A stretch of 64,000 bases of DNA from Lentisphaeraceae bacterium. Its GTDB lineage: Bacteria > Verrucomicrobiota > Kiritimatiellia > RFP12 > DVOR01. Within the stretch, counting starts at the first letter, position 1, and each line of letters begins with the position of its first letter. The translations under genes were made by a program, and so were the position numbers. The stretch is taken from positions 38,234-102,233 of the forward strand of contig SFJE01000002.1 in the NCBI GenBank assembly GCA_004555175.1, in the 5' to 3' direction. Below the pieces are notes generated by a model that was given only the letters and a program-made list of their open reading frames with translations, had not been told where the DNA came from and did no database searches. Shown in pieces: positions 59,310 through 64,000 of this stretch.

Positions 59310-59337
59310 GTCAACTTTTGGTACTCCTGCAATGCGG

Positions 59338-61008
59338 TTAGCGGCAGCAGAAGTAGAGCACGCCAGCCACAACGGCCGAGCCAATCACGCCCGAGACATT
59401 CGGCCCCATCGCGTGCATCAGCAGGAAGTTCGTGGGATCGCACTCCAGGCCCACCTTGTTCGCCACGCGGGCGGCCATCGGCACGGCCGAGACGCCGGCA
59501 GCACCAATCAAGGGGTTGATCTTGTCCTTGCGCCAGATGAGGTTCATCAGCTTGGCCATCCAGACGCCACCGGCGGTGCCCACCGAGAAGGCGACCACGC
59601 CGAGGATGAGAATGCCAATCGTCTCCATATTGAGGAACTTCTCGGCGGCGAGCTTAGAGCCCACGGAGAGGCCGAGGAGGATGGTGACGATGTTGCAGAG
59701 GCTGTTAGCCATCGTGTCGGAGATACGGTCGACCACGCCACACTCCTTGGCCAGGTTGCCAAGCATCAGCGCGCCAATGAGGGGGGCGGCCGAGGGGAGC
59801 AGGGCAGCGCAGAGCAGGAGCACGCAGATCGGGAAGAGGACCTTCTCGTTCTTCGTGACGGTGCGCAGCTGCTTCATCTTGATGAGGCGCTCCTCCTTGG
59901 TGGTGAGGAACTTCATAATCGGCGGCTGAATCACCGGCACAAGCGCCATATAGGAATAGGCGGCCACGGCGATAGCGCCCAAGAGATCGGGCGAGAGCTT
60001 GGTGGTCAACCAAATGGCGGTCGGGCCGTCCGCGCCACCAATGATGCCGATGGAGGCGGCATCGGTGACGAAGAAGTTAATCCAAGGCGTGAAGATAGTG
60101 AGGGCGAGTGCGCCGAGGAGCGCGGTGAAGATGCCCAACTGCGCGGCGGCACCGAGCAGGGCCATGCGCGGATTGGCAATCAAGGGACCGAAGTCGGTCA
60201 TCGAACCCACGCCCATGAAGATGAGAATCGGGAAGAGACCCGAGCTAATGCCCATCTCGAAGGTGTAGTAGAGGAAGCCACCGGGCTCAACGAGGTTGCC
60301 CGCCTGGTCGAGGATCGGCGCAGCGGTCACCCCGGCGAAGGGAATGTTCGCCAGAAGGCCGCCAAAGCCGATGGGCAGGAGCAGCAGCGGCTCAAAGCCC
60401 TTGACAATGGCCAGGTAAATCAGGAAGAGGCAGACGATCATCATAATCAGCTGACTCAACCCGAAGGGCAGGGCCGTCTTGGCGTGACCGGAGGGCAGAG
60501 CCGCCGGCTTCTCGGCCGAGACGTGCGGCTCTTCCTTGGCGGTGAAGCCCTTGAGGCCCGTGTTGTCCCACATCGAGACGATACGCTGAGCCATCATCGC
60601 CGCGTCACCCACCTGGTGGGAGTGAATCACGCCGGTGACGGTCGGCAGGTCAATCTGCTTGCCCACGAGGTCAGGGAAGAGCAGTTTGCCGTTGGCATCG
60701 TAGTTGTGGGCCTTGTAATCCTCGGCGGGAATACCGTTAGCAGCGGCAATCTCGTCGGTGGTCATATAGCCCTTGGTGACGTGGATGTAGGAACCGTGCA
60801 GGCGGGTGTTGGACTCGTTGGTGGTGTCCTCCACCGCCGCATCATTGGCCTTGAGGAGTTCACGGCGCTGCTTGACCAGCTCGACAATCGAGTTGATGGC
60901 CGGCGCTTCGGGGGCCGGAGCGGGCGCTACCGGAGCCGGCGCCTGCGCCATCGCGCAGAAGCCAACCAAGCAGGCAACGCCGGCGGCAAGGAGATGTTTC
61001 ATCGACAT
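59338..61008 (-). CDS. oadB: Sodium-pumping oxaloacetate decarboxylase beta subunit with N-terminal exported extension
   Basis: A 556-residue protein. From about residue 183 it is a standard beta subunit: LIYLAIVKGFEPLLLLPIGFGGLLANIP, GIIGGADGPTAI with the Na+-site Asp, and MHAMGPNVSGVIGSAV at the end, with many membrane helices. It couples decarboxylation of carboxybiotin to Na+ export. The first roughly 170 residues are unusual. They consist of a signal-like MSMKHLLAAGVACLVGFCAM, a Pro/Ala linker and a soluble part with DLVGKQIDLPTVTG. Beta subunits I know start near the first membrane helix, so this extension appears extra and possibly periplasmic. Ribosome site GAGAGGA precedes the ATG. 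It is last of oadG-oadA-oadB. Confidence 0.9.
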   Translation of the reverse strand: MSMKHLLAAGVACLVGFCAMAQAPAPVAPAPAPEAPAINSIVELVKQRRELLKANDAAVEDTTNESNTRLHGSYIHVTKGYMTTDEIAAANGIPAEDYKAHNYDANGKLLFPDLVGKQIDLPTVTGVIHSHQVGDAAMMAQRIVSMWDNTGLKGFTAKEEPHVSAEKPAALPSGHAKTALPFGLSQLIMMIVCLFLIYLAIVKGFEPLLLLPIGFGGLLANIPFAGVTAAPILDQAGNLVEPGGFLYYTFEMGISSGLFPILIFMGVGSMTDFGPLIANPRMALLGAAAQLGIFTALLGALALTIFTPWINFFVTDAASIGIIGGADGPTAIWLTTKLSPDLLGAIAVAAYSYMALVPVIQPPIMKFLTTKEERLIKMKQLRTVTKNEKVLFPICVLLLCAALLPSAAPLIGALMLGNLAKECGVVDRISDTMANSLCNIVTILLGLSVGSKLAAEKFLNMETIGILILGVVAFSVGTAGGVWMAKLMNLIWRKDKINPLIGAAGVSAVPMAARVANKVGLECDPTNFLLMHAMGPNVSGVIGSAVVAGVLYFCCR

Positions 61009-61028
61009 AACGTGCTTCCTCTCCGGGA

Positions 61029-62819
61029 TTAGAGGGTGGCGAGAACATCGCCGGCGTTCACCTTGTCGCCATTGCCCACATTGATGGAGGCCACCACGCC
61101 ATCCTGCGGCGCCTTGATGGGCATTTCCATCTTCATCGCTTCCATCACGAGGATCTCGTCATCCTTCTTGACGGCAGTGCCAGGCTGAGCGGTAATGCGC
61201 AGAATCAGGCCCGGAAGCGGGGCGGCGATGGTGACGTTACCCTTGCCGGCAGGAGCGGCCCCAGCGGCGGGGGCGGCAATGCCATCGGCCACGGAGTAAT
61301 CGTAGGGCTTGCCATTGACGATGGCCTTACCATCCTTGAGCTCCACGCCATAGGCCTTACCATTGACGGTGACGGTGCAGGCGCCGGAGGCGGACTTGGC
61401 CTTGGGCTTCTCGTTCAGGCGGATACCCAGGGGCGCGTTGGCCGGGTCCTTGAGATAGGCGATACCCTTCTCGAGGCAGGAGGCGGCGATGAAGACATTC
61501 TCGTCGTTAATCGGCAGACCGGCTTCGGTAAGCATCGCCTCGGCGGCCTTGCGGCCCTTCTTGGGATCAGCATCGTTGATCTGCAGGACGGTCTTAGTGG
61601 TGGGCTCGAGGCCGAGTTGCTCGGCGGCAATCTTGACGACCTCGGGATCGGGGGCGACGGGGGTCTTGCCGAAGTAGCCCAGGACCATCTTGCCGTAGCC
61701 GGGGGCGATCTTCTTCCACTTGCCGAACATCACGTTGTTGAAGGCCTGTTGGAAGTAGAACTGCGAGACAGGAGTCACGGAGGTGCCGAAGCCGCCGCAG
61801 CGGACGGAGTCGTACATCTCATCAATCATCTGGTCATACTTATCCATCAGCCCGTTGTCGCGGAGCATCTGGGTGTTGGCCGTGAGGGCGCCGCCGGGCA
61901 TGGGCGACCAGATGATGACCGGGTTGGAGTTCATCGCCTCGGGCGGGAGGAAGTAATCCTTCATCGCCTCCTTGAAGGCATCCTCGGCCGCGCGAATCTT
62001 CTCGATGTCGATATCCAGGTCGAACTCCGAGCCGCGCAGGGCGTGCCACATGGTGATGATGTCGGGCTGGCAGGTGCCGCCGGAGACCGGGGCCATCGAA
62101 AGGTCGATGCCATCCGCACCGCCCTCGAGGGCCGCGAGGTAGCAGGTCAGACCGTTGCCAGCGGTTTCGTGCGAGTGGAACTGGATGTGGGTACCGGCGG
62201 GCAGGAGCTTGCGAGCGCGCTTGATGGTCTCATAGACCGTGCGCGGCGCGGAGGTGCCGGAAGCATCCTTGAAGCAGACGCGATCGAAGGGAATCTCGGC
62301 CTTGAGAATCTGCTTGATACGCTCGGCATAGAAATCAGGCGTATGGGCACCCTTGTTATCCACGCCAGGGGGCAGACCCATCATCGTGACGACGACTTCG
62401 TGCTTCAAACCGGCATCATGAATGCACTGGCCGGACCACTTGAGGTTGTTCACATCATTGAGCGCATCGAAGTTCCGGATGGTGGTCATCCCGTGCTTCT
62501 TGAACATATCCGCATGCAACTTAATAATGTCGGAGGGCTGGCTATCCAAGCCCACCACATTCACGCCACGCGAAAGGGTCTGCAAGTCGGCCTCCGGGCA
62601 GGTCTTGCGGAAGGTGTCCATCACGTCAAACGCGTCTTCGCGGCAGTAGAAGTAGCAGCTCTGGAAGCGTGCACCGCCGCCGGCCTCGAACCAGCGAATG
62701 CCCGCATCATAGGCCACCTTCACCGCCGGCATGAAATCCTTAGAGAGAACGCGCGCGCCGTAAACCGACTGAAACCCGTCGCGGAACGCGGTGCACATGA
62801 ACTTAATCTTCTTGCTCAT
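61029..62819 (-). CDS. oadA: Oxaloacetate decarboxylase alpha subunit (biotin carboxyl transferase)
   Basis: A 596-residue cytoplasmic subunit. The N-terminal carboxyltransferase TIM barrel (about residues 1-290) includes FRDGFQS, FKDASGTSAPRTVYE and the metal-binding HSHETAGNG, followed by APVSGGTCQPD. A conserved carboxylase domain (about 290-470), a Pro/Ala-rich linker and a C-terminal biotinyl domain with the biotin lysine in VMEAMKMEM follow. It transfers CO2 from oxaloacetate to biotin, which OadB then decarboxylates. A related decarboxylase substrate cannot be ruled out. Its ATG is 49 bases after oadG; oadB follows after 20 bases. Confidence 0.93.
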   Translation of the reverse strand: MSKKIKFMCTAFRDGFQSVYGARVLSKDFMPAVKVAYDAGIRWFEAGGGARFQSCYFYCREDAFDVMDTFRKTCPEADLQTLSRGVNVVGLDSQPSDIIKLHADMFKKHGMTTIRNFDALNDVNNLKWSGQCIHDAGLKHEVVVTMMGLPPGVDNKGAHTPDFYAERIKQILKAEIPFDRVCFKDASGTSAPRTVYETIKRARKLLPAGTHIQFHSHETAGNGLTCYLAALEGGADGIDLSMAPVSGGTCQPDIITMWHALRGSEFDLDIDIEKIRAAEDAFKEAMKDYFLPPEAMNSNPVIIWSPMPGGALTANTQMLRDNGLMDKYDQMIDEMYDSVRCGGFGTSVTPVSQFYFQQAFNNVMFGKWKKIAPGYGKMVLGYFGKTPVAPDPEVVKIAAEQLGLEPTTKTVLQINDADPKKGRKAAEAMLTEAGLPINDENVFIAASCLEKGIAYLKDPANAPLGIRLNEKPKAKSASGACTVTVNGKAYGVELKDGKAIVNGKPYDYSVADGIAAPAAGAAPAGKGNVTIAAPLPGLILRITAQPGTAVKKDDEILVMEAMKMEMPIKAPQDGVVASINVGNGDKVNAGDVLATL

Positions 62820-62868
62820 TGTCTAACCTTGAGTGTGTTTAAGGGAGAGGGGGAAAATCGAGAAAACC

Positions 62869-63075
62869 TTAGCGCTGGGAGGCCACCGCAATCGCCACAG
62901 CAATCGCCGCGTCATCCGCAACCGGAGCGGCCGGCTTCTTCGGCGCGGGCTCGGGGAAAAGATTCAGCCGCGGGGCATATTTACCCATCGTTATCGTCAC
63001 CACCGCGAGCAGACTCAGGAAGCCAACGGCAATCCCCATGCCTGCGCACAAAAGAACCAATCCTTGCTGAAGCAT
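62869..63075 (-). CDS. oadG: Oxaloacetate decarboxylase gamma subunit (OadG family)
   Basis: A 68-residue protein with one N-terminal membrane helix, LVLLCAGMGIAVGFLSLLAVV, matching the GMGxVFxFL pattern of sodium-pump gamma subunits. A Pro/Ala-rich cytoplasmic tail follows. In known pumps this subunit anchors the alpha subunit and may help bind zinc. The C-terminal His/Asp metal cluster of OadG is not seen; the tail ends VAIAVASQR. Position first in gamma-alpha-beta order supports the call. AGAGGATAGG precedes the ATG. Confidence 0.82.
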   Translation of the reverse strand: MLQQGLVLLCAGMGIAVGFLSLLAVVTITMGKYAPRLNLFPEPAPKKPAAPVADDAAIAVAIAVASQR

Positions 63076-63132
63076 AACCTATCCTCTTTGGAGTTGACGG
63101 CCGCAAAGCCGCAAAAAGAAAAAACCACCGCC

Positions 63133-63141
63133 ATTGTATCA
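63133..63141 (-). promoter_or_regulatory. Extended -10 promoter of oadGAB
   Basis: TGATACAAT (within TGTGATACAATGGCGGTG) on the minus strand, hexamer 63133-63138. The leader is about 50 bases. The following GGCGGTG is shared with the 99-bp cassettes. Confidence 0.6.
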
Positions 63142-63222
63142 CACTTTCAAACGCCGCGTACACATTTTTTACCAACCTTCGGCACAGGCCAACCCCGCCC
63201 GCCCCCACCCCGCAAACGAAAA

Positions 63223-63246
63223 GCGCGACCGCTCTCACGGCCGCGC
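63223..63246 (-). terminator. Terminator of rpsO
   Basis: 9-bp stem with one G-U (63238-63246 with 63223-63231), then TTTT on the minus strand, 25 bases past the rpsO stop. Confidence 0.8.
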
Positions 63247-63271
63247 CCTTCGCTCCAACGCAATTCCGCGA

Positions 63272-63529
63272 TTAGCGGCGCAGACCGAGGTCAGCGATAA
63301 TCTTGCGATAGGATTCCTCGTTCGTCCGCTTGAGGTAGTCAAGCAACTTACGACGGTTGTTGACCATGCGGATCAGACCATAACGCGAAGAGTTGTCCTT
63401 CTTGTTGGCCTTCAGGTGCTCGGTGAGCATCTCGATCTTCTTGGTGAGGGTGGCAATCTGCACTTCGCTCGAACCGGTGTCACGCTCGTGACGCTGGAAC
63501 TGCTGGCGAATAGCATTCTTATCGATCAT
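63272..63529 (-). CDS. rpsO: 30S ribosomal protein S15
   Basis: An 85-residue S15, a primary 16S rRNA-binding protein of the small subunit. Characteristic stretches are DTGSSEVQIATLTKKIEMLTEHLK, DNSSRYGLIRMVNNRRKLLDYLK and SYRKIIADLGLRR. The expected length is about 88. The ATG at 63529 gives the family N-terminus; the frame is open upstream to 63562 but the extra codons do not belong to the family. AATGGAGAAG precedes it. No pnp gene follows; the next gene downstream is oadG with its own promoter. Confidence 0.97.
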   Translation of the reverse strand: MIDKNAIRQQFQRHERDTGSSEVQIATLTKKIEMLTEHLKANKKDNSSRYGLIRMVNNRRKLLDYLKRTNEESYRKIIADLGLRR

Positions 63530-63634
63530 GGTGTCTTCTCCATTATCTGGGGTCTTTAACACCTTTCTAGCCGCCCCGAACCTCGGGGCTTGCCCGCAAC
63601 GGGGAACGTATCCTAAGACACGTCGCAGGAAAGT
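63530..63634 (-). promoter_or_regulatory. Structured rpsO leader, possible S15 autoregulatory element
   Basis: The predicted leader of about 105 bases can form CCCG-TTG-CGGG and GCCCCG-AGGTT-CGGGGC hairpins upstream of the ribosome site. Many bacteria control rpsO by S15 binding its own leader, with a different RNA fold in each group. A specific match to a known S15 motif was not found. Confidence 0.4.
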
Positions 63635-63640
63635 CCTCGT

Positions 63641-63669
63641 AAGATAGCACTTTTCCCCTCCCCACGCAA
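63641..63669 (-). promoter_or_regulatory. Promoter of rpsO
   Basis: -35 TTGCGT (63664-63669), 17-base spacer, extended -10 TGCTATCTT (hexamer 63641-63646) on the minus strand. Confidence 0.6.
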
Positions 63670-63690
63670 GGATTTTTTACGCACCACCCT

Positions 63691-63712
63691 TATCCCGGAA
63701 ATCTCCGGGATA
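63691..63712. repeat. Perfect 9-bp inverted repeat
   Basis: TATCCCGGA (63691-63699) with TCCGGGATA (63704-63712), loop of 4. No T-run follows on either strand, so a terminator is unlikely. A similar CCGGAAATTCCGG string is at about 24776. Confidence 0.5.
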
Positions 63713-63842
63713 AATACTCCCCAACAGGGAGCGAGGCCAATGAGCAGTAGGGAAAAATAAATCTCGGGAAGTGAGAAAAGAATAGGGAGACTTTTCAGTT
63801 TCCGCTACAATAGCGGTTGACCACAAACGAAAGGAGCTCCCT

Positions 63843-64000
63843 ATGGACACGAATATAACAAACTCAATCATTCTTCGCACGGTTAAACCCTTGCTGGATG
63901 TGTCATACTCCTTTCACGTTAGACAGTTTCAACCGTTCAAGCACCGCCATCATATCACAATTCCGCGCTGGGTTAACTCGCTTCCCGAGCGACTTGAATG
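63843..64000 (+). CDS. Possible short ORF running into the window end
   Basis: An ATG with a good ribosome site (GAAAGGAG, 7 bases ahead) and a -10-like TACAAT at 63806-63811 opens a 52-codon frame; the window ends after TG of the next codon, which may be TGA. The AT-rich start (MDTNITNSIILRTV) is followed by the inverse of the promoter cassette, which by chance or design stays open. Copy A lets the same frame stay open, but all four base differences change amino acids. That does not suggest protein selection. I regard it as doubtful. Confidence 0.25.
   Translation, partial: MDTNITNSIILRTVKPLLDVSYSFHVRQFQPFKHRHHITIPRWVNSLPERLE
63901..63999 (-). repeat. 99-bp promoter-leader cassette, copy B (inverted relative to 24960-25058)
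   Basis: Reads toward lower coordinates on the minus strand. The -10-like element is TGTGATATGAT; GAAAGGAG and ATG ACA follow, opening only eight codons before TAA. The copy may extend past the window end. Confidence 0.8.

Overview
The window is about 64 kb of high-GC (roughly 60-65% by eye) bacterial chromosome, almost entirely packed with protein-coding genes in polycistronic runs. Many neighbours overlap by 1-8 bases (ATGA, TAATG). The gene content indicates a Gram-negative, largely anaerobic member of the PVC superphylum, most likely the Kiritimatiellota/Lentisphaerota side; this is inference from gene mix, not from a marker tree. Supporting genes are a group-B-like [FeFe] hydrogenase, a sodium-pumping oxaloacetate decarboxylase (oadGAB), BamA with Skp, a CBS-type manganese pyrophosphatase, an animal-like UDP-glucose dehydrogenase, large secreted proteases, a secreted GH2 beta-galactosidase and a pepcterm-type CAAX protease. 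I see no rRNA or tRNA genes. The only stable RNA found is tmRNA (ssrA).

Layout. 1-5.5 kb (+): end of a NuoE-like subunit, [FeFe] hydrogenase, UDP-glucose dehydrogenase, a C_GCAxxG protein, a sugar transferase, a two-lobed retropepsin-like protein and a CAAX protease. 5.5-12.5 kb (+): DUF2723 membrane protein, fmt, CBS-pyrophosphatase, ispH. 12.5-18.6 kb (+): smc, degenerate HAD protein, NFU scaffold, tsaE, nadA. 18.6-24.7 kb (-): QPV-repeat secreted protein, then a LysM lipoprotein, ftsW, a HAD hydrolase, a MATE pump and a DUF362 ferredoxin protein. 24.7-26 kb: a repeat-rich non-coding zone, with 22-bp terminator repeats, a 99-bp promoter cassette, an integration-like scar and ssrA. 26-31.6 kb (+): rsmE, tyrA, a thioredoxin-like protein, fluC and a 1042-residue metzincin protease. 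31.7-38.7 kb (-): an RpiB-GlyA fusion protein, a pilin-like protein, a phosphodiesterase, two DEAD-box helicases and queD. 38.7-41.3 kb: a probably 5'-truncated protease gene, a MITE-like element and terminator repeats. 41.3-48.1 kb (+): dnaB, bamA, skp, hisI-like and a double glycosyltransferase. 48.3-52.1 kb (-): beta-galactosidase. 52.5-57.9 kb (-): a pseudokinase-like protein, ligA, a 59-residue membrane protein and nadE. 58-59 kb (-): a NYN zinc-ribbon protein. 59.3-63.5 kb (-): oadGAB and rpsO. The window ends in an inverted copy of the 99-bp promoter cassette.

Two window-wide signals stand out. First, most operons start behind an extended -10 promoter of the form TGTGnTAyAmT, often with little or no -35; three of these sit so close to the start codon that the mRNA should be leaderless. 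Second, the coding strand is G-rich after these promoters and becomes strongly C-rich toward operon ends, flipping back at the next promoter. The most notable protein-level points are the RpiB-GlyA fusion, the pseudokinase next to ligA, the tandem retropepsin lobes and the N-terminally extended, signal-bearing OadB.
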